Shown here: positions 33,926 to 42,533 of the stretch, one piece after another
How positions within the stretch are numbered: the stretch's first letter is position 1
How the letters are laid out: every line of letters begins with the position of its first letter
Assembly: GCA_018397055.1 (NCBI GenBank)
Contig: JAGTQS010000001.1
Coordinates: 1-54,371 of the forward strand
Direction: 5' to 3'
Length of the DNA: 54,371 bases
Source: Candidatus Bathyarchaeota archaeon
GTDB lineage: Archaea; Thermoproteota; Bathyarchaeia; Bathyarchaeales; DTEX01
Notes under the pieces: generated by a model
Seen by the model: only the letters and a program-made list of their open reading frames with translations
What the model was told of the DNA's origin: nothing
Database searches by the model: none
Translations under genes and position numbers: made by a program

Positions 33926-34021
33926 GAACCAAACCTGATTTTGCTTTGACTTTCTATTCCTTTTCATTTCTTTTAACGTTGTCCTTACGTAAAAAATTGA
34001 CGAAGGTGTGCTGACAAAAGC

Positions 34022-35125
34022 TCAGTCAGGCAGCTCCACCTCGGTTCTGCCAATCAACTCTCTTTTCTTCTTGAGGTAATACTTGTACGTGGCGTAGGAA
34101 ACCTCAGGTGGGCATCTGTGGTCAACCAGCGGAATAAATCCACCGTCCTCAAGCATGGGAGCCAGCCGTTTAAGCTCCTTGTCGATTGCTTTTTCCCCAG
34201 CCATCAAAGCGAGCTTGTCAACGTTTCCAAGAAACAGCACTCGGCGGCCAAACTGCTCACGAATCTTATACATGTCCGTGAAACGGGCTTCAACTGGAAA
34301 CATGCAGTTTATTCCAGCTTTCAGCCAGCCTGGAACAAGAAGCGTGATGTCGCCGTCGCAGTCAAGCACGTTAAGGGTTACGCCGTAGTCTTTAAGGACG
34401 TCTGTGACTTTTTTGTATCTGGGAACCATGAACTCCTCGAAATGGCGAACAGACAAAAGCGGCCCCTTACTGTAACACATGTCCTCCCACCACGTCGCAA
34501 AGTCCACCTTAACCTTCCGCAGGGTCCTGTGAATCAGCGTAATCCACAGATCCACAAGCGTATCCATCATCTCAGCAATCCACTCAGGCTCACGGTAAAA
34601 CGCAATCGAAATCCTCTCCACTCCCATGAAGTTTCTCAACCAGCCGTAGAGGCTGCCGATGAACATGCCAAGCGGATAATCGCGGTCTCTGTAGCTCTCA
34701 GCAACCTCGTCCCAGTTAAGCGGGAAACGCCCAGGAGTGTCAGGATCAAAAAAGGGCCTTAGCTTTTCCCAGTCTATCCTGTTTTTCAGCGGATAGCGGA
34801 GGTAATGCGGAATCGAGGAGGACCCAACTGTGCCCACGTAGATGCCGCCCATCCCGTCGTCCACGACAGCTCTGTTTCCTTCCTCCTTGATTATTCTTCC
34901 AGGCAGAGGCGGCCAAAACGTGGTTCGAACAGGCACCATCTCAAGGTAATCCCAGCCTTCAAGCTTCAAGTATAACTCGATTTCCCGCATGTCCCTCTTA
35001 TCCATTGGAAGACCCTCCTTGTGCCACCTGTCAATCGTTTCAGTCCAAAAACCAAACTCGTAATCAGGAACCCTGTCAACCTCTTTAAACTCGTAAGTTC
35101 TAAGGAAACGTTCCCTGTGGTTCAA
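34022..35125 (-). CDS. uroporphyrinogen decarboxylase-like (UroD/MtaA superfamily) protein
   Basis: This 367-residue TIM-barrel protein starts MNHRERFLRTYEFKEVDRVPDYEFG, typical of UroD-like proteins outside tetrapyrrole synthesis. A DCDGDITLLVPGWLKAGINCMFPVE segment corresponds to the methylcobamide:CoM methyltransferase-like active region, and HRCPPEVSYATYKYYL closes. No corrinoid protein or methyltransferase partner lies adjacent, and I do not see the haem pathway's usual Arg-rich substrate pocket. A corrinoid-linked methyl transfer or a distinct lyase role are options. Confidence 0.8.
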   Translation of the reverse strand: MNHRERFLRTYEFKEVDRVPDYEFGFWTETIDRWHKEGLPMDKRDMREIELYLKLEGWDYLEMVPVRTTFWPPLPGRIIKEEGNRAVVDDGMGGIYVGTVGSSSIPHYLRYPLKNRIDWEKLRPFFDPDTPGRFPLNWDEVAESYRDRDYPLGMFIGSLYGWLRNFMGVERISIAFYREPEWIAEMMDTLVDLWITLIHRTLRKVKVDFATWWEDMCYSKGPLLSVRHFEEFMVPRYKKVTDVLKDYGVTLNVLDCDGDITLLVPGWLKAGINCMFPVEARFTDMYKIREQFGRRVLFLGNVDKLALMAGEKAIDKELKRLAPMLEDGGFIPLVDHRCPPEVSYATYKYYLKKKRELIGRTEVELPD

Positions 35126-35177
35126 GACAGACTCCTCTCAAACCTGAGTTCTCGAATCAAAAATGATGACGCACAAA

Positions 35178-36455
35178 CTATTTAATGATTCCGAAGCCTA
35201 TCAGCCGCCACCTTCCCCCAATCTTCCGGCTGACCGCAACGCGGGCGTTGTCCTCCGCACAAACCGGCCGGGTAAGCTGCAGCTCAGCCACATCCTTTTT
35301 CTTGGTGACCACCTTACCAACAGTTGGAGCGGTCCCAACGTCGAGAAGAAGAAACTCACCCACATTGATTCCTTCAACATTAAGCATCTCCTTAGTTCCC
35401 ACAGCCCTCTCGAAAAGGTGAAACTCAAGGGACATCTCAAGCCGCGTCTGAGGAAGAGTTCCAGGCTTACCAACGATGTTTCCAATCAGCCCATCAGCCT
35501 TGGTCAACGAGGGGTCAAGAAGCGTTCCTACACCCACTAATCCGCCGCAGTATGCCTCTTTTACCTGTCGACCCCCAGCGTGAAGGCTAACGATTTCTGT
35601 GAAAAGTGGCTCGTAAGAACTTGACTGCGGTTTCGTGATGCCCGGGCGGATCTCAATCTCTTCGCCTACTCTGAAGACGCCTTGGTAAATCGAGCCTCCT
35701 ATCACGCCTCCAACAAGGTTGTCAATCGGGGTTCCAGGCTTGTTCACGTCGAAGGACCTGACAACGTGCAGCCTCGGCGGCTTCGCAGGGTCTCGAATCG
35801 GCGTTGGAATGTGTTTCTCAAGCATGTAAAGAAGAAGGTCGATGTTCACTTGGTTCTGGGCGGAGATTGGAATTACGGGCGCTTTTTCAGCAACAGTTCC
35901 CTTTGTAAAGGCTTTAATTTCCTGGTAGCTCTTCAAGGCGCGGGCTTTATCAACCAAATCAACCTTGTTTTGGGCGATTACGATTTTGTTTATGCCCACT
36001 ATTTCGATGGCTGCGAGGTGCTCGCGTGTTTGAGGCTGCGGGCAAGGCTCATCAGCAGCGATGACGAGGATTACGCCGTCCATAACCGCGGCCCCAGAAA
36101 GCATAGTTGCCATTAAAGCCTCGTGGCCTGGCGCGTCGACGAAGCTTAGGGCTCTAACGTATTCGCCTTTTGAGCCGCAACGTGGACAAGTTTCCTGAGT
36201 TGAATAGTTACGTGGGCTTTCGCATTTTGGACACCTGTAAACAACTGCGTCGGCGTATCCGAGCTTGATTGTGATTCCTCGTTTTAGCTCCTCACTGTGA
36301 CGTGACGACCAGACTCCGGTTAGCGATTCAACAAGCGTCGTTTTTCCGTGGTCAACATGCCCAATTGTGCCTATGTTGACCTCAGGCTGTTGCTTCAAAG
36401 CCTTTTGTTCATTCCTAACAGTCTTCTGCAGCGCCTTTTCGGTTGAATCGCTCAT
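35178..36455 (-). CDS. eif2g: translation initiation factor aIF2 subunit gamma
   Basis: This 425-residue GTPase brings initiator tRNA to the ribosome. G1 is IGHVDHGKTT, G3 is VDAPGHE, G4 is AQNKVDLV. The zinc knuckle CPKCESPRNYSTQETCPRCG between G2 and G3 is specific to the gamma subunit. Domains II and III follow with VGEEIEIRPG and ARVAVSRKI. ATG 36455 is preferred because GGAG lies nine bases upstream. The partner alpha subunit is 2.3 kb away at 38795, in another operon on the plus strand. Confidence 0.96.
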   Translation of the reverse strand: MSDSTEKALQKTVRNEQKALKQQPEVNIGTIGHVDHGKTTLVESLTGVWSSRHSEELKRGITIKLGYADAVVYRCPKCESPRNYSTQETCPRCGSKGEYVRALSFVDAPGHEALMATMLSGAAVMDGVILVIAADEPCPQPQTREHLAAIEIVGINKIVIAQNKVDLVDKARALKSYQEIKAFTKGTVAEKAPVIPISAQNQVNIDLLLYMLEKHIPTPIRDPAKPPRLHVVRSFDVNKPGTPIDNLVGGVIGGSIYQGVFRVGEEIEIRPGITKPQSSSYEPLFTEIVSLHAGGRQVKEAYCGGLVGVGTLLDPSLTKADGLIGNIVGKPGTLPQTRLEMSLEFHLFERAVGTKEMLNVEGINVGEFLLLDVGTAPTVGKVVTKKKDVAELQLTRPVCAEDNARVAVSRKIGGRWRLIGFGIIK

Positions 36456-36834
36456 CTTATGGTTCTCCGTTCGTTTACTCAAATAGGAAACTGTTCACAA
36501 TAAATATGTTTCTGAATGGCTATAGTTTCCCAAGCCATCTCATGTATTATTAGCCAAAATGTTACAAAATGGAACACGATAGTAATTGAAAAAATTTCTG
36601 GAAAACTGCTTTCCCCGTCTGAACTTTGTGTTCATAAACAATATCTATGGCGGGTTTAGAAACGAGAAAAATTGTGCACGCCTTTTGGGAGAGGTTTGAA
36701 GCAGAAAAGCGCTCAGCACAAAATAGGAATCCGCCAACTTCTCCCTTAGGGTGTGCACTTTAGGCTTTCTGTCTCAGCACATGTGTGACCTTGTACTTGG
36801 CTGGCTGTCTAAAGATTGTTACCGTCCTTTGGGG
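36456..36834. other. intergenic stretch of 379 bases upstream of aIF2-gamma
   Basis: This gap lies between the pilin stop and the aIF2-gamma start, both genes on the minus strand. The part near aIF2-gamma is AT-rich and promoter-like. The segment from about 36680 to 36834, just beyond the pilin gene, has a higher GC content and short self-complementary pieces (for example GCTCAGCAC / GTGCTGAG-like halves), but no tRNA, C/D box pattern or coding frame was recognised. Confidence 0.35.
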
Positions 36835-37395
36835 CTAGGCTGATTCAGCAGACTGGACGTTACATTCCACGTAGTACTGGGCGTTTTCAGTGAAAACCGT
36901 GATGCCGATTGTAACTCCGATGTCGTTGACGCTTATGCTGTCTGGACTTTCAATATAGAGTATCAAGGTGTCACCTGAGGCTAAAGGCTTGTCATAAGTG
37001 TCAGCTGTGAAGTCGTCGACCTCTCCAGTTGTGTAGAGGAAGCCTGTCCAGCTGTGAGTCTCGTTTGGGCAATTAAGCGAGGTTGAGATGGCAGAGCCGA
37101 GGCGAATGTAATACACTGTGCTCCAGCTAGCTTCGACGCCTCTTACTTGGACTTTGTCTATGACCACGTCTCTTCCGCCGACATTGTCAACAGCAACAGC
37201 AGCAATAGCAGTGCCGTTTCCGTAAACCCAGATTGCCTGTTTCGTAAGTTTCAGTTGTTCCTGCTGGGTTCTTGTTGAAGTAATGTTCACCGCGTACATT
37301 GTGACCACGCCTGCGAGGAGCACCGAAACCACCAGGATTATCAGTGTTGAGACAACGTTGCTAAGCGCTTTCCTGTTTGAAATCAGTTTTTTCAT
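36835..37395 (-). CDS. archaeal type IV pilin-like protein
   Basis: This 186-residue secreted protein has a class III signal peptide: MKKLISNRKALSN followed by a hydrophobic helix VVSTLIILVVSVLLAGVVTMYAV. The conserved cleavage region precedes the helix, as in archaeal pilins and adhesion filaments (KKLISNRKALS|N-type site). The rest is beta-rich and threonine/serine-rich (VRGVEASWSTVYYIRLG, GDTLILYIESPDSISVNDIGVTIG). Function is surface adhesion or filament subunit; no assembly ATPase is in the window. The GGATGGAT-rich leader provides a SD. Confidence 0.75.
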   Translation of the reverse strand: MKKLISNRKALSNVVSTLIILVVSVLLAGVVTMYAVNITSTRTQQEQLKLTKQAIWVYGNGTAIAAVAVDNVGGRDVVIDKVQVRGVEASWSTVYYIRLGSAISTSLNCPNETHSWTGFLYTTGEVDDFTADTYDKPLASGDTLILYIESPDSISVNDIGVTIGITVFTENAQYYVECNVQSAESA

Positions 37396-37560
37396 TTCAT
37401 ATCCATCCTATGAAGTTACGATAAACAGTCTATTCATGTATTAGGATTTGTGCGTAGAACAAGAGCACACACAGTTCAGACTGTGAATTTAGACCAACGG
37501 TTCAGACGCGGACCCTCAACACCTTTTTGGCAAAATGTGGGCATAATTTGGAAACAACTT

Positions 37561-37569
37561 TTTATAATG
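37561..37569 (+). promoter_or_regulatory. TATA box of the zinc-ribbon membrane protein gene
   Basis: TTTATAATG is preceded by a T/A-rich stretch. The expected transcription start is near 37590, giving a short leader before the GTG at 37620. Confidence 0.45.
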
Positions 37570-37619
37570 CGCAACTCTCTTAATGATGCAGAGAAAACAA
37601 TGTAAGGCTGGTGGTTGTT

Positions 37620-38237
37620 GTGGCAAACTGCGAAAAATGTGGGCTACCACTTCCAATCGGGGCTGAATACTGTCCAAACTGCGGAGTTCCTGTCAGAAAA
37701 AGAGTTGAAGCAGCTGTTCCCGTATCTGCCCCGCTTGCTAAACTTATCGAAGCAGGCTTACTCGGAGCTTCCATAGCGATCATGATAAGTTTTTTCATTC
37801 CAGAAGGAATTGACGTGTACTTTGCTCCGTCATTTTTTGGAGCCATCGCAGCTGTCTTTCTTTTCAGAACCCGAAGGCTTGAAGAGGCTTTGGTAATTGC
37901 CTTTAGTGTTTACATTTTTACAGACGCAATAATCACGGTGCTTAATTTGTCATCGCTATACTTCAGCAACATGTCGTGGGCTGACATGGCAAACGAAGTT
38001 CCAAGCCTGTATGACGAACTATATAACGTGCCAAGCCTTACAACAATTATCGCCTACGCAGTTGACCCAATCAGCGCCGTAGTCGCAGCTTACTTGGGAT
38101 ACAAGGTAACGCCGAAGTACCGCGCTAGAGAACCTGCTCCCTACTCGTATGAAAGAAGAGAAGACCATGGCGGAATTGTGTACGCAGTGAAAAATGGAAA
38201 AACGAAGCCATTGGCGAACTTTACTCATAACGTTTAA
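37620..38237 (+). CDS. zinc-ribbon membrane protein of unknown function
   Basis: This 205-residue protein has an N-terminal zinc ribbon (CEKCGLPLPIGAEYCPNCG), a linker, and three to four membrane helices (about 45-165: AGLLGASIAIMISFFIP, FFGAIAAVFLF, LVIAFSVYIFTDAIITVL, DPISAVVAAYLGY). A charged C-terminal tail follows. GTG 37620 is preferred because a GGTGG lies six bases before; GTG at 37611 is the alternative. Such zinc-ribbon membrane proteins are common in archaea and not assigned a role. It precedes L44e but has its own promoter. Confidence 0.65.
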   Translation: MANCEKCGLPLPIGAEYCPNCGVPVRKRVEAAVPVSAPLAKLIEAGLLGASIAIMISFFIPEGIDVYFAPSFFGAIAAVFLFRTRRLEEALVIAFSVYIFTDAIITVLNLSSLYFSNMSWADMANEVPSLYDELYNVPSLTTIIAYAVDPISAVVAAYLGYKVTPKYRAREPAPYSYERREDHGGIVYAVKNGKTKPLANFTHNV

Positions 38238-38241
38238 ATAC
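38233..38241 (+). promoter_or_regulatory. TATA box of the L44e operon
   Basis: TTTAAATAC overlaps the end of the preceding gene and lies about 50 bases before ATG 38292. Expected initiation is near 38262. Confidence 0.5.
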
Positions 38242-38291
38242 TAAGCCATTTAGGTCATCTATACACGCTGGTCTAAGACTGAGTGGATGAA

Positions 38292-38567
38292 ATGAACGTG
38301 CCAAAGGAAATTTCCACATACTGCCCAAGGTGCAAGACCCATACTTCGCACTCCGTTTCGCTCTATAAGGAAGGAAGAAGAAGAGCTCTTGCTGTCGGAG
38401 AACGCCAACATGAACGTAAAAGAAGAGGATATGGCGGTCAAAAGTACCCCATGTTGAAGAGGAAGGCGAAAACAACCAAGAAGCAGGCGTTAAAAATAAA
38501 ATGTAAACAATGCGGTTACACCAGGCAGAAAAAGGGGATTAGGCTTAGAAAAGTAACCATACAATAG
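38292..38567 (+). CDS. rpl44e: 50S ribosomal protein L44e
   Basis: This 91-residue basic protein starts MNVPKEISTYCPRCKTHT and has a zinc site (CPRC ... CKQCG). It binds the E-site region of the large subunit. ATG 38292 gives the usual N-terminus; ATG at 38283 would add three residues. It opens the archaeal L44e-S27e-aIF2-alpha-Nop10-PAC2 operon, all in order here with 2-20 base gaps or small overlaps. Confidence 0.96.
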   Translation: MNVPKEISTYCPRCKTHTSHSVSLYKEGRRRALAVGERQHERKRRGYGGQKYPMLKRKAKTTKKQALKIKCKQCGYTRQKKGIRLRKVTIQ

Positions 38568-38587
38568 GCCAAAGGGATGGTTGATAA

Positions 38588-38785
38588 ATGAGCCAATGGG
38601 ATAAAATTATACCTAAACCTCGAACAACTTTTGTTCAAGTAAAGTGCCCAGACTGCGGAAATGAGCAGTCAATCTTCAGCCACATTGCAAACACGGTTAA
38701 ATGCAACATTTGCGGAACAGTCCTCGCTGAACCAACAGGCGGTAAAGCTAAATTCAAGGGTGAAGTCGTCAAAGCTTTGGAGTAA
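38588..38785 (+). CDS. rps27e: 30S ribosomal protein S27e
   Basis: This 65-residue protein has a zinc ribbon with CPDCGNEQ and CNICGTVL, a family hallmark. It is 20 bases downstream of L44e and 9 bases before aIF2-alpha. Confidence 0.96.
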   Translation: MSQWDKIIPKPRTTFVQVKCPDCGNEQSIFSHIANTVKCNICGTVLAEPTGGKAKFKGEVVKALE

Positions 38786-38794
38786 AGACACAAA

Positions 38795-39586
38795 ATGTCT
38801 TTCCTAAGAAAGGATGAGTGGCCTGAGCTCGGAGAGCTCGTAGTAGCCTCGGTTATCCAAATAACGAATTACGGAGTTTACGTTAAGCTGGACGAGTACG
38901 AAAAAGAAGGCTTTCTGCACATTTCTGAAATCTCTTCGAGCTGGGTAAGAAACATCCGCGACTACGTTCATGAAGGAGAAAAAGTCGTCCTGAAAGTTTT
39001 AAGAGTTGACCCTGAAAAAAAACAAATTGACCTTTCACTGCGAAGAGTCACGAGAAGTGAAAGAAGAGAAAAAATGCTTTTGTGGAAACAAGCCAAAAAG
39101 GCTGAAAGCCTGCTTAGAAGCGTGTCTCAAAAACTCGGGATACCAGTTGAACAAGTTTATGAAAAGGCGGGGACACTGCTTGAACAGGCGTTTGAGACAC
39201 TTTACGAAGGACTCGAAAAAGCAGCGAGAGAGGGAGTAGATGCGCTTTTAGAAAAGGGAATACCTAAAGACTTGGCTGATGCGCTAACAGAAGTTTCTAA
39301 AGACAAAATTAGGATATCCGTGGTAAAAACCAAAGGAATCTTGAATATCAGCTGCACCCAGCCAGACGGCGTAGTTCGAATTAGGGAAGCCTTAAAAAAA
39401 GCTCAAAATGTAAATGTGGCTCGCGGAGCAAAGATTGAGATATACACTGTTTCGCCTCCCAAGTACCGCATAGAAGTCACAGCAAGCGACCATAAAGAGG
39501 CGAACGACATAATGAAAAGAGCCACAGACGCCGCTATCAAGGGAATACTGAAGGCGGGAGGGCAGGGAACCTTCGAAAGAGGATAG
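38795..39586 (+). CDS. eif2a: translation initiation factor aIF2 subunit alpha
   Basis: This 263-residue factor has an N-terminal S1 domain (WPELGELVVASVIQITNYGVYVKLDEYEKEGFLHISEIS, residues about 7-80), a helical middle and a C-terminal alpha/beta domain (RISVVKTKGILNISCTQPDGVVRIREAL, IEIYTVSPPKYRIEVTASDHKEAN). It forms the aIF2 complex with gamma. Its gene lies in the standard L44e operon. The stop is five bases before the Nop10 ATG. Confidence 0.95.
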   Translation: MSFLRKDEWPELGELVVASVIQITNYGVYVKLDEYEKEGFLHISEISSSWVRNIRDYVHEGEKVVLKVLRVDPEKKQIDLSLRRVTRSERREKMLLWKQAKKAESLLRSVSQKLGIPVEQVYEKAGTLLEQAFETLYEGLEKAAREGVDALLEKGIPKDLADALTEVSKDKIRISVVKTKGILNISCTQPDGVVRIREALKKAQNVNVARGAKIEIYTVSPPKYRIEVTASDHKEANDIMKRATDAAIKGILKAGGQGTFERG

Positions 39587-39591
39587 CCTTC

Positions 39592-39756
39592 ATGGTTTGG
39601 CTGATGAGAAAATGCACTCGCTGCGGAAAATACACGCTTAAGCAGGATAAATGCCCACATTGCGGCGGAGAAACACGCATACCTCACCCAGCTAAGTTTT
39701 CGCCGGAAGACAAATACGCAAAATACAAAGGCATGATGAGGAGCCTTAAGGAATGA
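39592..39756 (+). CDS. nop10: Nop10, H/ACA ribonucleoprotein subunit
   Basis: This 54-residue protein reads MVWLMRKCTRCGKYTL, then CPHCGGETRIPHPAKFSPEDKYAKYK. This is the archaeal Nop10 pattern: a zinc ribbon (CTRCG...CPHCG) and the conserved PHPAKFSPEDKY tail. It supports pseudouridine synthase Cbf5 in guided rRNA modification. It is short and easily missed. It sits five bases after aIF2-alpha and overlaps the PAC2 gene by four bases. Confidence 0.95.
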   Translation: MVWLMRKCTRCGKYTLKQDKCPHCGGETRIPHPAKFSPEDKYAKYKGMMRSLKE

Positions 39757-40526
39757 AAGAGACAACAATAACCGTTATTGAAAAGGTTAAGTTAAATAAT
39801 CCTGTTTTGATTGAAGGGCTGCCAGGGCAAGGCATGGTTGGAAAAATCGTGGTAGATTACCTCATAAAGCAACTACAAGCTCAAAAGATAGCTGAACTCT
39901 ATTCCCCACACTACGCGTATTATGTTCTAGTTAACAAGTCCGGCGCAGTGAGGCTACTTCGCTCCGAATTTTACTGCTGGAAAAACCAGAAGGGCGGAAG
40001 CGACCTCATATTGTTAACTGGCGACACTCAACCTCAGACTATTGAAGGACAATACGAGGTGGCAGACGCCATACTAGGGTTCGCTGAACAAAACAACACA
40101 AAGCTAATATTGACGGTAGGCGGATACCGCACAGAATCCAAGGAGGAACCGCTAGTCTACATCTCCGCCACAAACCAGGAACTGCTGAAAAGGGCTTCAG
40201 AAATTGGAGTAAAGAACAGTCCGCCTGGAAGCCCAATAGTTGGAACAGCTGGTCTGCTAGTTGGACTTGCAAAACTCAGAAACATAGATGCTGCTTGTCT
40301 GCTTGCTGAGACGCCTGGATATTTGCCTGACCCAAAGGCTGCGAAAAGCGTCGTGAAAGTAGTTTCGAAAATGCTTGAGTTCGATGTTGACCTTTCTGAG
40401 CTAGACAACGAAATTGCTAAGTCTGAACAGATTGAGGAAAGAATGAGGAAGATAGAGGAACAAAGAAGAGACAGCGAAAAGATTCGACGTAAGGTAGAGG
40501 AAGAAAAAGTTTCCTACATCAGCTAA
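39753..40526 (+). CDS. PAC2 family proteasome assembly chaperone-like protein
   Basis: This 257-residue protein has the PAC2 pattern NPVLIEGLPGQGMVGKIVVDYL, YSPHYAYYVLVNKSGAVRLLRSEFY, GDTQPQTIEGQYEVADAIL, and GTAGLLVGLAKL. A charged coiled-coil C-terminus follows from about 220. Members include archaeal proteasome assembly factors. Start ATG overlaps the Nop10 stop, and the 3' end overlaps the thioredoxin-like gene by four bases in antisense. Confidence 0.88.
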   Translation: MKETTITVIEKVKLNNPVLIEGLPGQGMVGKIVVDYLIKQLQAQKIAELYSPHYAYYVLVNKSGAVRLLRSEFYCWKNQKGGSDLILLTGDTQPQTIEGQYEVADAILGFAEQNNTKLILTVGGYRTESKEEPLVYISATNQELLKRASEIGVKNSPPGSPIVGTAGLLVGLAKLRNIDAACLLAETPGYLPDPKAAKSVVKVVSKMLEFDVDLSELDNEIAKSEQIEERMRKIEEQRRDSEKIRRKVEEEKVSYIS

Positions 40527-41068
40527 ACGACGAAGTTCCCCTGATTTTTATAGTACCGTTGAAGAACCCTCTTGAATTCCTCGAGGTCGCTGATAGAATG
40601 GTTGATGGCACTAATGTGAGAGTTAATCAGTTCATACAGCTCAGTTTTTCCACTTGCCTCTGTAAGGTCGTCCATAAGCTGTTCAGCAACTATCTCTGTG
40701 AGGTCACTTCTTTTCGTAACAGAATTTAGGGCATCAAGAATCTTCGTTTTTAACTCTTCAACCTGAGGGTTTGGAAGCTCACCCTTGTTGATTTGATCTG
40801 TGATCTGGTAAACAACTTTTTTCGCAGAAAGTGGCAGAAACTTTTTAGCAGCAACCTCGCCTCTCGGGGTCAGGAAGACTAAGAGAGGAACTGTGTCCAC
40901 GCCGTAAAGTTCTGCCAGCTCGTTATTCACAGGGTCATCTATGTTAATTAAGCGTATGTGAATGTCCTTCCGTTCTTGACCGAGCTTCTTGGTGATCTTT
41001 GTAAGCTTCTTCTCGTTTTCATGCATGTCAGAGTAAAAATACATTATTTCAACTTTTCTTTCGCTCAA
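40523..41068 (-). CDS. thioredoxin-fold protein lacking the CxxC motif
   Basis: This 181-residue protein has a thioredoxin-like N-half (MYFYSDMHENEKKLTKITKKL, IHIRLINIDDPVNNELAELYGVDTVPLLVFLTPRGE). The cis-Pro of TVPLLVF is present, but where CxxC would be there is SDMHENE, so redox activity is unlikely. The C-half (about 95-181) is helical and charged. It may bind proteins or act as an adaptor. Start is TTG at 41068, without a clear SD; ATG at 41044 is an option. It lies downstream of EF-1A, beyond a terminator. Confidence 0.7.
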   Translation of the reverse strand: MSERKVEIMYFYSDMHENEKKLTKITKKLGQERKDIHIRLINIDDPVNNELAELYGVDTVPLLVFLTPRGEVAAKKFLPLSAKKVVYQITDQINKGELPNPQVEELKTKILDALNSVTKRSDLTEIVAEQLMDDLTEASGKTELYELINSHISAINHSISDLEEFKRVLQRYYKNQGNFVV

Positions 41069-41103
41069 GGTAATTCACACACGCCTTCATGAAGCATGAT
41101 TAC

Positions 41104-41151
41104 AAAAAAGAAAAAAGAGGATGTTGCCTTGCTAAAGGCTTTTTAGCCTTT
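41104..41151 (-). terminator. terminator after EF-1A
   Basis: A hairpin with arms AAAGGCT and AGCCTTT (41134-41151) overlaps the EF-1A stop. On the minus strand it is followed by TTTTTTCTTTTTT at 41104-41116, a strong archaeal terminator. It separates EF-1A from the thioredoxin-like gene. Confidence 0.7.
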
Positions 41152-42444
41152 CACCGTTATTTCTTTAACTACTCCCGCAGCAATCGTTGTTCCCATGTCG
41201 CGGACTGCGAACCGTCCTAGCTCTGGAAATTCAGTGTAGACCTCAAGGCAAATTGATCGGAGCGGCTCAAATCTAACCAAAGCGCTGTCCCCAGTCTTCA
41301 AGAAAGACGGGTGCTCCTCAATAGTTTGACCAGTCCTAGGATCTATCTTTCTGATGAGCTCAGAGAACTTGCAGGCTATTTGACATGTGTGGGCGTGTAA
41401 AACCGGAGTGTATCCAGCAGCAATAGCAGTCGGGTGATGAATAACGATAATTTGGCCAATGAATTCCTTAGCCACTGTAGGTGGGTTAGACGGATGTCCA
41501 GCTACGTCGCCTCTTTTAATGTCGTTCTTTGCGACTCCTCGAACGTTGAACCCGATGTTGTCTCCTGGCTCAGCCCTTGGAATTCTGGCATGATGAGTTT
41601 CCAAAGATTTAACTTCGCCCGAAACGTTCGAAGGCATGAACACTATGGTGTCGCCTTCCTTCAGCACGCCTGTTTCAACCCTTCCCACAGGAACGGTTCC
41701 GACACCTGTGATGCTGTAAACGTCTTGGATGGGTAGCCTTAAAGGTTTGTCAGTTGGCTTTGGAGGTATCGTTAACTTGTCTAAAGCGTCATACAGGCAT
41801 GGTCCATCATACCATGGCATCTTGTCGCTCTTCTTAACTAAGTTGTCTCCTGTCCAGCCGGATGTTGGTACAAAGTTGATTGTAGCTGGGTTGTAGCCTA
41901 CGAGCTTAAGCATTCGGCTAACTTCATTCTTGATTTCTTCATATCGTTCTTTGTTCCAGTTGACCGACGGGTCGTCCATCTTGTTTATGGCTACGACAAG
42001 CTGTCTAACTCCCAAAGTGAAGGCGAGAAAAGCGTGTTCTCTTGTCTGTCCGCCAGCTCCGATTCCAGCCTCGAACTCTCCTTTCTTAGCTGAAACGAAA
42101 AGTACAGCAGCGTCTGCTTGGCTTGCGCCTGTAATCATGTTTTTAACGAAGTCTCTGTGTCCAGGAGCGTCGATGATTGTAAAGAAGTAATGTGGAGTCT
42201 CAAACTTTAGGAATCGGAGGTCTATTGTGATTCCTCTTTCTCTTTCTTCCTTCAGGTTGTCAAGAACCCAAGCGTACTTGAAGGTGACTTTGCCCATCTT
42301 TGCTGCTTCTTCTTCGTAAGCCTTGATGGTCCTCTCGTCAACAGCACCTGAAAGATAGAGCAGGTGGCCTGTGGTTGTTGATTTTCCATGGTCAATATGC
42401 CCGATAATCACTAGATTCAAATGAGGCTTTTCTGGTTTGCTCAT
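41143..42444 (-). CDS. tuf: translation elongation factor EF-1 alpha
   Basis: This 433-residue GTPase delivers aminoacyl-tRNA. G1 GHIDHGKST, G3 DAPGHRDF, G4 NKMDD, and the KYAWVLDNLKEERERGITID switch region are clear. The archaeal-specific HARIPRAEPGDNIGFNVRG and final VRDMGTTIAAGVVKEITVKG are present. GGAGG nine bases before ATG is a strong SD. Unlike many archaea, S10 does not follow it. Confidence 0.97.
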   Translation of the reverse strand: MSKPEKPHLNLVIIGHIDHGKSTTTGHLLYLSGAVDERTIKAYEEEAAKMGKVTFKYAWVLDNLKEERERGITIDLRFLKFETPHYFFTIIDAPGHRDFVKNMITGASQADAAVLFVSAKKGEFEAGIGAGGQTREHAFLAFTLGVRQLVVAINKMDDPSVNWNKERYEEIKNEVSRMLKLVGYNPATINFVPTSGWTGDNLVKKSDKMPWYDGPCLYDALDKLTIPPKPTDKPLRLPIQDVYSITGVGTVPVGRVETGVLKEGDTIVFMPSNVSGEVKSLETHHARIPRAEPGDNIGFNVRGVAKNDIKRGDVAGHPSNPPTVAKEFIGQIIVIHHPTAIAAGYTPVLHAHTCQIACKFSELIRKIDPRTGQTIEEHPSFLKTGDSALVRFEPLRSICLEVYTEFPELGRFAVRDMGTTIAAGVVKEITVKG

Positions 42445-42533
42445 ACTTAATCCTCCATTTTTTCACGTTTTTTCATATTGTTTTGGTGGAAACGGTTAAA
42501 CATCAGAACAATCCGTTATTTTAACTTTATCCC

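Noticed and set aside
35140..35180. A second C/D box RNA near ATGATGA at 35163
   Set aside because: A CTGA lies upstream, but no D box follows at a suitable distance before the aIF2-gamma gene ends.
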